The notes: generated by a model from the letters alone, not told the origin. 12,836 nucleotides of DNA from an uncultured Collinsella sp. (GCA_902478865.1 CABSNA010000016.1:1-12836), one strand, 5' to 3'; positions 6,529-12,311 are shown, counted from the stretch's first letter. Translations and numbers: made by a program.

Positions 6529-7014
6529 TTACAGGTCGCTCTCGTTAAAGCCGGTGTCGATATCGAGGTTGCTGCCGTCGGCCGCCGTGGTGGCAAGCTC
6601 ATCGCAGCGCTCGTTGAGCTCGTGGCCGGCGTGACCCTTAACCCAGATGAACTCAACCTTGTGCTTGCTTTTGGCGGTGAGCAGGCGCTCCCACAGATCG
6701 CGGTTCTTAACGGGCTGCTTGTTGGCGGTTTTCCATCCGCGCTTTTTCCAGCCGTCGATCCAGTGCTTGTTAAAGGCGTTGACGACGTACTGCGAATCGG
6801 AATGGACCTCGACCTCGCAGGGGCGGTTAAGTGCCTCGAGCGCCACGATGACCGCCATGAGCTCCATGCGGTTGTTGGTGGTCTTGGCGTAACCGCGCGA
6901 AAGCTCGGAGGTGAAGGTCTTGCCGGCGGGGTTGGTGTATTTGAGCACGGCGCCGTAGCCGCCGCGTCCCGGATTTGATCGGGCCGAGCCGTCGGTATAG
7001 ATGATGACCTTCAC
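6529..7014 (-). CDS. rnhA: ribonuclease HI
   Basis: Endonuclease that cuts the RNA strand of RNA-DNA hybrids, removing R-loops and primer remnants. The 161-aa product keeps the four catalytic acids D8 (YTDGSA), E51 (NNRMELMAV), D73 (HSDSQYV) and D138 (NERCDELA), plus H128 in VKGHAGH. A basic handle region lies at about 83-104 (KHWIDGWKKRGWKTANKQ). The start is GTG at 7014 with AAAGGA upstream. An ATG at 7016 overlaps it out of frame and is followed at once by TGA, so it is an AUGUGA start-stop, not the gene start. The C-terminal 15 residues are acidic and not part of the fold. It follows the LysR-type gene by 63 nt. Confidence 0.95.
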   Translation of the reverse strand: MKVIIYTDGSARSNPGRGGYGAVLKYTNPAGKTFTSELSRGYAKTTNNRMELMAVIVALEALNRPCEVEVHSDSQYVVNAFNKHWIDGWKKRGWKTANKQPVKNRDLWERLLTAKSKHKVEFIWVKGHAGHELNERCDELATTAADGSNLDIDTGFNESDL

Positions 7015-7052
7015 ATGGTTCCTTTCGTTGGGTACGTTTCGTGTGAGCGACC

Positions 7053-7058
7053 ATTGTA
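7053..7058 (-). promoter_or_regulatory. candidate -10 for rnhA
   Basis: The minus strand reads TACAAT, 5 of 6 to consensus, 38 nt before the GTG start and inside the 63-nt gap after the LysR-type gene. No good -35 is seen. Confidence 0.35.
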
Positions 7059-7077
7059 GCGCCGCGTTCGCCGAGGG

Positions 7078-8016
7078 CTAGCAATCTACCATATCTACCC
7101 CGTCCTCTGATGGCTGGTTTTCTTGGATGATGCGGTCGAGCTCGTCGAGGTATTGCTGCAACAGGGGAGAGGCCTTGCGTTCATCGTGCATGATATAGCC
7201 TACGTGCATCGTCGGGGCATCTGCCAGCGGAATCGATGCCATGCCCCATTGCATTTCGTTTGAGAGCACGCCGGTGGAGAGCGTGTAGCCGTTCGAGGTG
7301 ATCAGCAGGTTGGTGAGCGTGCCGCGGTCAGAGACTCGAATATTGCGATCGCAGGGGATGTAGCTAAACGGCTCCTCGGCGTAATAGAAGGAGTTTGAGG
7401 TTCCCTGCTCAAAGCTGTAGCGCGTATAGGGCGTAAGGTCGGCAAGGGACAGCTGCGGGCGGCGGGCAAGCGGGTGGCGCTCACTTACGAACACGTGGAC
7501 CTTTGCATCAAAGAGGTGATGGAAGCTTGCTCGGGCATCGGTAAAGGCTTTCTGTAGGACACGATCGTTAAAGTCGTCCAGATACAGGATGCCGATGTCG
7601 CTGCGAAACGCGCGGACGTCATCGATGATCTGCGACGTGGTGGTCTCGCGCATGATGAACTCGAACTTGCTGTCGCGGCAACGCTCGACCACGTTGACAA
7701 AGGCCTCGACCGAAAAGGCGTAGTGCTGGGCGGAAATGGCGAGGCGGGCTTGCGGGGTGCCGCCGTCCTCGTAGCGGGCCTCGAGCATATCGGCCTGCTC
7801 TACGACCTGGCGCGCATAGCCCAAAAGCTCGGTGCCGTCGTTGGTGAGCGTGACGCCGCGGCTGGAGCGCGTAAAGATCTCCAGGTGGAGTTCCTGCTCC
7901 AGGCTTTTGACGGCGTTTGAGATGTTGGACTGAGCGGTATAGAGGCGCTGAGCTGCGGCGTTGATTGAGCCGGACTCTGCCACGGCAATCAGAAAACGAA
8001 GCTGCTGAAGGGTCAT
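7078..8016 (-). CDS. LysR-type transcriptional regulator
   Basis: LysR-family regulator, 312 aa. The winged helix-turn-helix occupies residues 1-60 (LQQLRFLIAVAESGSINAAA, then AAQRLYTAQSNISNAVKSLE, LEIFTRSSRGVTLTNDG), with a linker helix to about 85 and a periplasmic-binding-protein-like effector domain to about 295. ATG 8016 has AAAGGA upstream. It is divergent from the O-acetylhomoserine sulfhydrylase gene, and LysR regulators usually control their divergent neighbour and themselves, so a role in sulfur or methionine metabolism is likely but inferred. Dyads in the shared 273-nt region are candidate binding sites. The effector is unknown; O-acetylserine, a homoserine ester or a sulfur metabolite would fit. 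Confidence 0.9.
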   Translation of the reverse strand: MTLQQLRFLIAVAESGSINAAAQRLYTAQSNISNAVKSLEQELHLEIFTRSSRGVTLTNDGTELLGYARQVVEQADMLEARYEDGGTPQARLAISAQHYAFSVEAFVNVVERCRDSKFEFIMRETTTSQIIDDVRAFRSDIGILYLDDFNDRVLQKAFTDARASFHHLFDAKVHVFVSERHPLARRPQLSLADLTPYTRYSFEQGTSNSFYYAEEPFSYIPCDRNIRVSDRGTLTNLLITSNGYTLSTGVLSNEMQWGMASIPLADAPTMHVGYIMHDERKASPLLQQYLDELDRIIQENQPSEDGVDMVDC

Positions 8017-8046
8017 CGGCGCCGTCCTTTCGATTGCTATCTATAA

Positions 8047-8061
8047 AACCGATAACAGGTT
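8047..8061. promoter_or_regulatory. candidate LysR-regulator binding dyad
   Basis: AACC-GATAACA-GGTT is a 15-bp interrupted dyad upstream of the sulfhydrylase -35 (about -50 to -65). It lies beside TATAGA on the minus strand (8040-8045), a possible -10 of the LysR gene. The position suits activation of one gene and autorepression of the other. Confidence 0.35.
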
Positions 8062-8076
8062 AGCGCTTTTAAGTGA

Positions 8077-8105
8077 TTGACCGAGCGAAACAATGCTCGT
8101 ACTAT
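8077..8105 (+). promoter_or_regulatory. promoter of the sulfhydrylase unit
   Basis: TTGACC (8077-8082; 5 of 6 to the -35 consensus), a 17-nt spacer, then TACTAT (8100-8105; 4 of 6 to the -10). Transcription would start near 8112, giving a leader of about 178 nt. The spacer is almost filled by the inverted repeat CGAGC-N8-GCTCG (8082-8099), a likely operator. Confidence 0.6.
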
Positions 8106-8153
8106 TCAAAACACACAAAGGCGGTAGGTAATTAAACCGACCACTGAACCGGG

Positions 8154-8206
8154 ATGCGAAAGGAGGCCCGCATATGAATTGCTTACCAAGGCGAATGCCG
8201 GGCTCC
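8154..8206 (+). promoter_or_regulatory. structured leader with alternative hairpins around a small ORF
   Basis: ATGCG (8154-8158) can pair with CGCAT (8169-8173), placing the Shine-Dalgarno AAAGGAGG (8159-8166) in the loop. Alternatively GGAGGCCCGCAT (8162-8173) pairs imperfectly with ATGCCGGGCTCC (8195-8206), burying the same site. The two folds exclude each other. The CTCCT at 8203-8207 is also complementary to AGGAG at 8230-8234 and 8279-8283, the latter being the ribosome site of the sulfhydrylase gene. Confidence 0.5.
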
Positions 8207-8227
8207 TGTTTGCGCCCGTCGGCGTGA
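8174..8227 (+). CDS. 17-aa cysteine-containing leader peptide (candidate)
   Basis: A short ORF reading MNCLPRRMPGSCLRPSA, with a near-ideal Shine-Dalgarno AAAGGAGG 7 nt before its ATG. It lies entirely in the 5' leader of the O-acetylhomoserine sulfhydrylase gene, 62 nt before that start. Cys occurs at positions 3 and 12, far more often than average. The second codon, TGT (8207-8209), overlaps the end of the CTCCT segment that can pair with Shine-Dalgarno sequences. This fits a leader peptide whose translation reports cysteine supply, as is known for cysteine-rich small ORFs ahead of sulfur genes in mycobacteria. That it is translated and regulatory is inference. Confidence 0.5.
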   Translation: MNCLPRRMPGSCLRPSA

Positions 8228-8289
8228 TCAGGAGACAGCGACTTACTTCTCTCTTATTTATTTACTTTTGTTCGATCAAGGAGATCATC

Positions 8290-9600
8290 ATGAGCCAGTT
8301 CATCAACAACCCCGAGCACACCTTTGGTTTCGATACCCTGCAGCTTCACGTTGGCCAGGAGAGCGCCGATCCCGCATCCGACTCCCGCGCCGTGCCTATC
8401 TACCAGACCACGAGCTATGTGTTCCGCAACTCCCAGCACGCCGCCGACCGCTTTGGTCTTGCCGACGCCGGTAACATCTACGGCCGTCTGACCAACTCCA
8501 CCCAGGGCGTCTTCGAGGATCGTATCGCCGCACTCGAGGGTGGCGTGGCAGGTCTCGCCGTCGCCTCCGGTGCTGCTGCCATCACCTATACCCTGCAGGC
8601 TCTTGCCCAGGCCGGTGACCACGTGGTGGCTCAGAAGACCATCTACGGTGGCTCCTACAATCTGCTGGAGCATACGCTCTCCCAGTTTGGCGTCGAGACC
8701 ACCTTCGTCGATGCCCATAACCTGGAAGAGGTCGAGGGTGCCATCAAGGACAACACCACGGTCATCTATCTCGAGACGCTCGGCAACCCCAATTCTGACA
8801 TCCCCAATATCGACGCCATCTCCGAGATCGCCAAGAAGCACGGTTTACCGGTTGTCGTCGACAACACCTTCGGCACCCCGTATCTGTTCCGTCCGCTGGA
8901 GCATGGTGCCAACATCGTCGTCCACTCCGCAACCAAGTTTATCGGCGGCCACGGCACCTCGCTGGGCGGCGTGATCGTCGACGGCGGTAACTTCGATTGG
9001 AAGGCGAGCGGCAAGTATGCGCAGATCGCCGAGCCCAACCCCTCCTACCATGGCGTCTCGTTTGCCGAGGCTGCCGGTCCCGCCGCCTTCGCAACCTATG
9101 TCCGCGCCATCCTGCTGCGTGACGAGGGCGCCTGCATCAGCCCGTTCAACGCTTGGATCCTGCTCCAGGGCACCGAGACTCTGTCGCTGCGCGTTGACCG
9201 TCATGTCGAGAACACCAAGAAGGTCGTTGAGTTCCTGGCTGGTGACAGCCATGTCGCCAAGGTGAACCACCCGAGCCTGTCTGAGCACCCCGATCACGAG
9301 CTCTATCAGAAGTACTTCCCCCGTGGCGGCGCCTCGATCTTTACCTTTGAGATCAAGGGTGGCCAGGAGGCCGCCTGGAAGTTCATCGATCATCTGCAGG
9401 TGTTCTCGCTGCTCGCCAACGTGGCCGACGTCAAGTCGCTCGTCGTGCACCCGGCTACCACCACGCACTCCCAGCTCTCTGCCGAGGAGCTCGCCGAGCA
9501 GAACATCACGCCCTCCACGATCCGTCTTTCCATCGGTACCGAGAACGCCGAGGATATCATTTGGGATCTGAAGCAGGCCTTCGCCGCGCTGGACGAGTAA
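8290..9600 (+). CDS. metY: O-acetylhomoserine sulfhydrylase (PLP-dependent)
   Basis: Cys/Met-metabolism PLP enzyme that makes homocysteine (or cysteine from O-acetylserine) by joining sulfide to the acetylated amino acid. The 436-aa length is that of O-acetylhomoserine sulfhydrylases, longer than cystathionine gamma-synthases near 390. Visible signs are PIYQTTSYVF (36-45), YGRLTNSTQ (64-72), SGAAA (93-97), VVVDNTFGTP (188-197, D191 contacts the PLP ring), SATKFIGGHG (213-222, K216 forms the Schiff base) and the late SLLANVADVKSLVVHPATTTH block. AAGGAG at 8278-8283, 6 nt upstream, fixes the start; the longer TTG reading from 8179 overlaps the leader peptide. That ribosome site lies between two GATC copies (8274-8277, 8283-8286) that can form a small hairpin. 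A strong terminator follows. A methionine gamma-lyase-type activity is a less likely alternative. Confidence 0.93.
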   Translation: MSQFINNPEHTFGFDTLQLHVGQESADPASDSRAVPIYQTTSYVFRNSQHAADRFGLADAGNIYGRLTNSTQGVFEDRIAALEGGVAGLAVASGAAAITYTLQALAQAGDHVVAQKTIYGGSYNLLEHTLSQFGVETTFVDAHNLEEVEGAIKDNTTVIYLETLGNPNSDIPNIDAISEIAKKHGLPVVVDNTFGTPYLFRPLEHGANIVVHSATKFIGGHGTSLGGVIVDGGNFDWKASGKYAQIAEPNPSYHGVSFAEAAGPAAFATYVRAILLRDEGACISPFNAWILLQGTETLSLRVDRHVENTKKVVEFLAGDSHVAKVNHPSLSEHPDHELYQKYFPRGGASIFTFEIKGGQEAAWKFIDHLQVFSLLANVADVKSLVVHPATTTHSQLSAEELAEQNITPSTIRLSIGTENAEDIIWDLKQAFAALDE

Positions 9601-9660
9601 GGCGACTTGTGCAAGGACCCCTTGCGACTCGATAGGTATAGCTGCATAAAATGCCTGCTC

Positions 9661-9701
9661 AAGGCGCCTGTGCGAACAATGGTTGCACAGGCGTCTTTTT
9701 T
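9661..9701 (+). terminator. intrinsic terminator of the sulfhydrylase gene
   Basis: CGCCTGTGC (9665-9673) pairs perfectly with GCACAGGCG (9685-9693) over an 11-nt loop. The stem extends through AAGG/TCTT with one wobble and is followed by six T. A smaller hairpin, GCAAGG-ACC-CCTTGC (9611-9625), lies just after the stop codon. Confidence 0.9.
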
Positions 9702-9912
9702 GCATAGAGAGGGCGCAAAAACAGGGTTTTTGACACGCTTTATGCATTCGAGTTGTGGAAAACTCCTGTTGAGATGATGTGAGTTTTACGCAATTGACGT
9801 GCGCCTTTTGAGTAAAACCGCAGGTCGCGATTTGCTCGGGGTACTATGCAGCGCGATCGAATCACACGCAGCTCAAACGCAGCAAAAACGCACTACGGAG
9901 GTTTCCAGCTAC
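9702..9912. other. gene-free region upstream of the secreted protein gene
   Basis: Three structures are visible. An imperfect stem-loop at 9720-9770 joins AACAGG to CCTGTT and GTTTT to AAAAC with a one-base bulge. A 7-bp inverted repeat GTTTTAC/GTAAAAC (9783-9789, 9812-9818) flanks TTGACG, a possible -35. A helically phased direct repeat lies at 9866-9894. TACTAT at 9842-9847 could be a -10, but no well-spaced -35 accompanies it. Confidence 0.4.
9866..9894 (+). repeat. three ACGCAGC-like direct repeats at exact 11-nt spacing
   Basis: ACGCAGC begins at 9866 and 9877, and ACGCACT at 9888, each joined by short A-rich spacers. The 11-nt period is about one helical turn. The last copy ends just before the ribosome site of the secreted protein gene, so the repeats may bind a regulator or act in the mRNA leader. 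Confidence 0.55.
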
Positions 9913-10686
9913 ATGAGGATCGATTCACGAAAACCGAAAGCCGCCGCCCTTTCCGCCGCTCTGACCGTGGCACTTTTGGCGGGCGCCGGTGCAACCGATG
10001 CCCACGCGGCAACACTATCCGATACGGTTGGACCTACGCCGTCCGAGGCGACGCTGGTGCAGCCCGTTGACTATCGCGGCGATGGTTATGGTTCCATGCA
10101 GGAGTGGAACGCCTCGATGGAGGCCAAGCGCGATTCCCTTGAGATGCGCGCTCAGATCATCATGAATATGTATGGCGACTATGCCACCGATGACGAGCGC
10201 GCTGTGCTGCAGGGTTGCATCGACGGTGCGGGTAGCCTGTTGACGATGGGGAAGGTCGACGCCAAGTCGACCGAGCTCGATGAGCTGCGCACTGCGCTTG
10301 AGGATGCCAAGCGCGAAGCGCTCGAGGCTGCCGCCGAGGCGGAGGCTGCCGAGGCCGCCCAGGCTTCGTACTACAACGCCGGTTACACTCCGTCCTACGC
10401 GTCTGCCGCATCCTACGCGAACGGATCGGGCCTGACGCGCTCTGCGGGTGTCAATAACTACAACGGTCGCCGCGAGACCTATTACAGCAGCAATGTGCTT
10501 TATCACTATCGCACGGGCGAATGGACTCAGGATTCTGAGGGCTTCTGGCGCGATTCCGACGGCTATTACGTTGTTGCCGCGGGCGATATGGCCCAGGGCT
10601 CGACCTTTACGGGCTCCAAGGGTGATTGCAAGGTCTATGACTCCGGCTGCGCTGCCGGAACCACCGATTACTACACCGGTTGGTAA
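9913..10686 (+). CDS. secreted coiled-coil protein with C-terminal 3D/DPBB-like domain
   Basis: Predicted exported protein, 257 aa, probably acting at the cell wall. A basic start (RKPK) and a hydrophobic stretch (11-27) end in DAHAA (29-33), a typical signal peptidase I site. An acidic Ala/Glu helix with coiled-coil character follows (about 65-150, very rich in AEA repeats), then a low-complexity Ser/Ala/Tyr linker (151-185). The end carries GFWRDSDGYYVVAAGDMAQGS (210-230) and KVYDSGCAAGTTDYY (240-254). The last part resembles the Asp-Gly-Asp end of 3D/double-psi beta-barrel domains found in wall hydrolases. C239 and C246 could form a disulphide. GGAGG sits 11 nt before the ATG, slightly far. 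I cannot name the enzyme activity; a structural wall role is equally possible. Confidence 0.75.
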   Translation: MRIDSRKPKAAALSAALTVALLAGAGATDAHAATLSDTVGPTPSEATLVQPVDYRGDGYGSMQEWNASMEAKRDSLEMRAQIIMNMYGDYATDDERAVLQGCIDGAGSLLTMGKVDAKSTELDELRTALEDAKREALEAAAEAEAAEAAQASYYNAGYTPSYASAASYANGSGLTRSAGVNNYNGRRETYYSSNVLYHYRTGEWTQDSEGFWRDSDGYYVVAAGDMAQGSTFTGSKGDCKVYDSGCAAGTTDYYTGW

Positions 10687-10710
10687 TTTTTCTGCATCAC
10701 GGATATTTGG

Positions 10711-10760
10711 CGGACGGGCGTCTTTACCGAGCTTTAGGGCAACGTAAGGACGTCCGTTCT
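10711..10760 (+). terminator. possible terminator after the secreted protein gene
   Basis: CGGACG (10711-10716) pairs with CGTCCG (10751-10756), and TCTTTA with TAAGGA inside it after a 4-nt bulge. The downstream sequence TTCTATGT is only weakly T-rich. Confidence 0.35.
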
Positions 10761-10872
10761 ATGTATGCGTTTGAGTTAACAGAGCCCTTACCGTGGCGGT
10801 ACGCTGGGCGTATGGATGCGGGGCACACTGGTTCTTGAGAAATAAGGTCTTTCTCTTGGAGGAAGTGGTCTT

Positions 10873-11079
10873 GTGAATGCTCGAGATATTGCCGTTGCCG
10901 CCGTCGCGTTGATGCTTGGCTGCCTTGGTCCCACGGCCGCGCTCGTCGCGGGCATGCAGGGGACATGCGGGGCTGCTCCTATCGTGGTCGGCGCGCTGAT
11001 CGCGGCCACGCTGCTGGGAAGCGCAGGCGTGGTTCTTTGCCGCGACGATGAGGACGAGGTGCCGGGGTCGCAACGCTAA
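10873..11079 (+). CDS. 68-aa two-helix membrane protein
   Basis: Small protein of unknown function. Two hydrophobic, Ala/Gly/Leu-rich segments at about 6-28 and 35-56 are predicted membrane helices, joined by a short loop with C32. The acidic C-terminus (RDDEDEVPGSQR) would lie in the same compartment as the N-terminus. The start is GTG at 10873 with GGAGGA 9 nt upstream. A very strong terminator begins about 40 nt after the stop, which supports a real, separately expressed gene. I recognise no family. A minus-strand frame of 179 codons across the same region has no ribosome site and crosses the terminator, so I do not call it. Confidence 0.65.
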   Translation: MNARDIAVAAVALMLGCLGPTAALVAGMQGTCGAAPIVVGALIAATLLGSAGVVLCRDDEDEVPGSQR

Positions 11080-11116
11080 CTGTTGTGAGATCGGCCGCCG
11101 GTCATAGACGAAGATG

Positions 11117-11155
11117 AAGGCCGCCGCAGGGGAAAGGTTCCCTTGCGGCGGTTTT
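11117..11155 (+). terminator. strong intrinsic terminator after the small membrane protein gene
   Basis: CCGCCGCAGGGGAA (11121-11134) pairs with TTCCCTTGCGGCGG (11138-11151) over 14 bp with one wobble and a 3-nt loop, then TTTT. Flanking AAGG and TTTT extend the stem. It sits between convergent genes and could also stop transcription from the panE-like gene. Confidence 0.88.
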
Positions 11156-11188
11156 GCTGTTAAGGCTGTTGAATGCGGCGCGTCGGCG

Positions 11189-12103
11189 CTACCAGCTTTT
11201 CTCGATATCGCGGATGCGCCGATAGAGCCACTCGTTTTGCGGTGCCTGGATATCGTGTTTGGCTGCGAGGCGGCAGATGGTGCCCGCGAACTCATCAACC
11301 TCGGTTTTGCGCCTTGCGATGCGGTCTTGAGCCATCGAGGGCATACCGGCGGGGTCGATTCCCTCGATGAGGTGCACCATTTGCGTCAGGTCTGCCTCGG
11401 TCAGTTCAACGCCCTCGGCGTTGGCGACCGCAAGCGTTTCGCGCATGGCGGAAACAAAGCAGCGACGCTGCTCGGAGCCCGGCTCCGTGGCGCTTCCGTA
11501 GGTCCCGCCGTAGGCCATGCAGGTCTGGTTGATGCCGTCGTTGAGCATGAGTTTGGCCCACATGCGGTGGGCGATGTTGTCCTCGACGGTATGGGCGATG
11601 CCGCAGCGCGTATAGAGCTCGTCGATCGCGGTGATGGTTGCGGGGTTCGTGCCGGCCGCCGCGCCAAAGCGGATTTCGCCCGCATTGGTAAAGGTGAGCG
11701 CGCCGTTGAGAAACACGGCGTCCATGCCCTGGCAGATACCAAGAACGGTATGCTCCCAGCCAAAGCGTTCGGCAATCTTTTGCTCGCTCGTAATGCCGTT
11801 GCACAGCGAGGCGATGAGCGTGTTGGGTCCCACGACGCGCTCCATAGTCTTGAGTGCTTGGTCGAGACCGGTGGTCTTGACTGTCAGGATGACCAGATCG
11901 GCGGGCGTCGCCTCGCTGGCACGGACGGACGTGAGATCGCAGGGCTTGCCGTTGACAGTGAGCGCATCGCCCGCGTGACGCTCAAAACGGGTGTCATCCA
12001 TGACGTATTCGACGGCGTCGTTGCCGAGCGCCCGGGCGATCATGCTGCCGTAGAGCAGGCCGACGCCGCCCTTGCCGATAAAGGCGACCTTGTTGATCTG
12101 CAT
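11189..12103 (-). CDS. panE: ketopantoate reductase family protein (2-dehydropantoate 2-reductase)
   Basis: NADPH-dependent reductase of the PanE/ApbA family, which makes pantoate for coenzyme A synthesis; some family members act on other 2-oxo acids. The 304-aa product has the nucleotide site VAFIGKGGVG (6-15), K76 in LTVKTTG, N102 in LCNG, the catalytic lysine region MWAKLMLNDGINQT (K184) and the acidic residue E268 in RRKTEVDEFAG, all matching the family. ATG 12103 is preferred because GGGGAG (12113-12118) is 9 nt upstream. The ATG at 12112 abuts that site with no spacing. A terminator-like hairpin lies directly upstream of the ribosome site. No panB or panC is in the window, so pantothenate synthesis is inferred from family only. 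Confidence 0.83.
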   Translation of the reverse strand: MQINKVAFIGKGGVGLLYGSMIARALGNDAVEYVMDDTRFERHAGDALTVNGKPCDLTSVRASEATPADLVILTVKTTGLDQALKTMERVVGPNTLIASLCNGITSEQKIAERFGWEHTVLGICQGMDAVFLNGALTFTNAGEIRFGAAAGTNPATITAIDELYTRCGIAHTVEDNIAHRMWAKLMLNDGINQTCMAYGGTYGSATEPGSEQRRCFVSAMRETLAVANAEGVELTEADLTQMVHLIEGIDPAGMPSMAQDRIARRKTEVDEFAGTICRLAAKHDIQAPQNEWLYRRIRDIEKSW

Positions 12104-12112
12104 GTGAATCAT

Positions 12113-12118
12113 CTCCCC
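12113..12118 (-). promoter_or_regulatory. ribosome binding site that sets the panE-like start
   Basis: The minus strand reads GGGGAG. It is 9 nt from ATG 12103 and 0 nt from ATG 12112, so the inner start is preferred. Confidence 0.6.
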
Positions 12119-12121
12119 ATG

Positions 12122-12148
12122 TAAAAGGCGCCCGCGTAAGGGGCGCCT
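12122..12148 (-). terminator. terminator or attenuator hairpin ahead of the panE-like gene
   Basis: On the minus strand AGGCGCCC, a 7-nt loop and GGGCGCCT form a perfect 8-bp stem followed by TTTTA, a terminator pattern. It lies 3 nt upstream of the GGGGAG ribosome site of the panE-like gene and 48 nt after the stop of a possible 22-aa ORF. It may end a short upstream transcript or attenuate the gene. Confidence 0.5.
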
Positions 12149-12196
12149 GATGGATTGTATGCTGCCAGGGTGATTGGTGGGTGCGCGGGGCGGCTG

Positions 12197-12265
12197 TTAT
12201 AAAAAAGAAACGTTTGCCTGGACGCTACGCTGCAGGGCAGACCGCAAAGACATGCGCGTGGTCAT
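12197..12265 (-). CDS. possible 22-aa small protein or leader peptide
   Basis: A short minus-strand ORF of 22 codons starting MTTRMSLRSALQRS and ending VSFL, then TAA. AAAGGAG lies 6 nt before the ATG, as good a ribosome site as any in the window. The peptide is basic and could form an amphipathic helix. It is followed by the terminator-like hairpin and then the panE-like gene, an arrangement seen for leader-peptide attenuators, though no run of one amino acid is visible. The ribosome site lies in the loop of the GCCCG/CGGGC hairpin at 12266-12286. I recognise no family. It may be chance. Confidence 0.35.
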   Translation of the reverse strand: MTTRMSLRSALQRSVQANVSFL

Positions 12266-12291
12266 GCCCGGCTCCTTTCATCGGGCTTTTT
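12266..12291 (+). terminator. possible plus-strand terminator upstream of the aldo/keto reductase
   Basis: GCCCG (12266-12270) pairs with CGGGC (12282-12286), followed by five T. No plus-strand gene precedes it after the terminator at 11155. If real, it would end a short RNA, perhaps started from TTGGTG-N18-TATAAA (12174-12203). The same palindrome on the minus strand frames the ribosome site of the 22-aa ORF, so the two readings compete. Confidence 0.35.
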
Positions 12292-12311
12292 GCTGATGTT
12301 AAAGCGGTGCC

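Noticed and set aside
8112..8289. SAM riboswitch or T-box in the sulfhydrylase leader
   Set aside because: I see neither the conserved SAM-I core nor the T-box TGG-containing antiterminator; the leader peptide with alternative hairpins explains it better.
8845..9747. Open frame of 300 codons antisense to the sulfhydrylase gene
   Set aside because: It is a shadow of a clearly identified PLP enzyme and crosses its terminator; it shows no recognisable domain.
10759..11298. Minus-strand frame of 179 codons across the small membrane protein gene
   Set aside because: It crosses the bidirectional terminator and overlaps the end of the panE-like gene, with low-complexity composition and no ribosome site.
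11114..12124. Open frame of 336 codons on the plus strand, antisense to the panE-like gene
   Set aside because: It begins inside a strong terminator stem, has no ribosome site, and the minus strand carries a complete reductase with all family motifs.
12252..12296. Plus-strand 14-codon ORF over the hairpin at 12266-12291
   Set aside because: It has no ribosome site and no suggestive codon run; the minus-strand 22-codon ORF is better supported.
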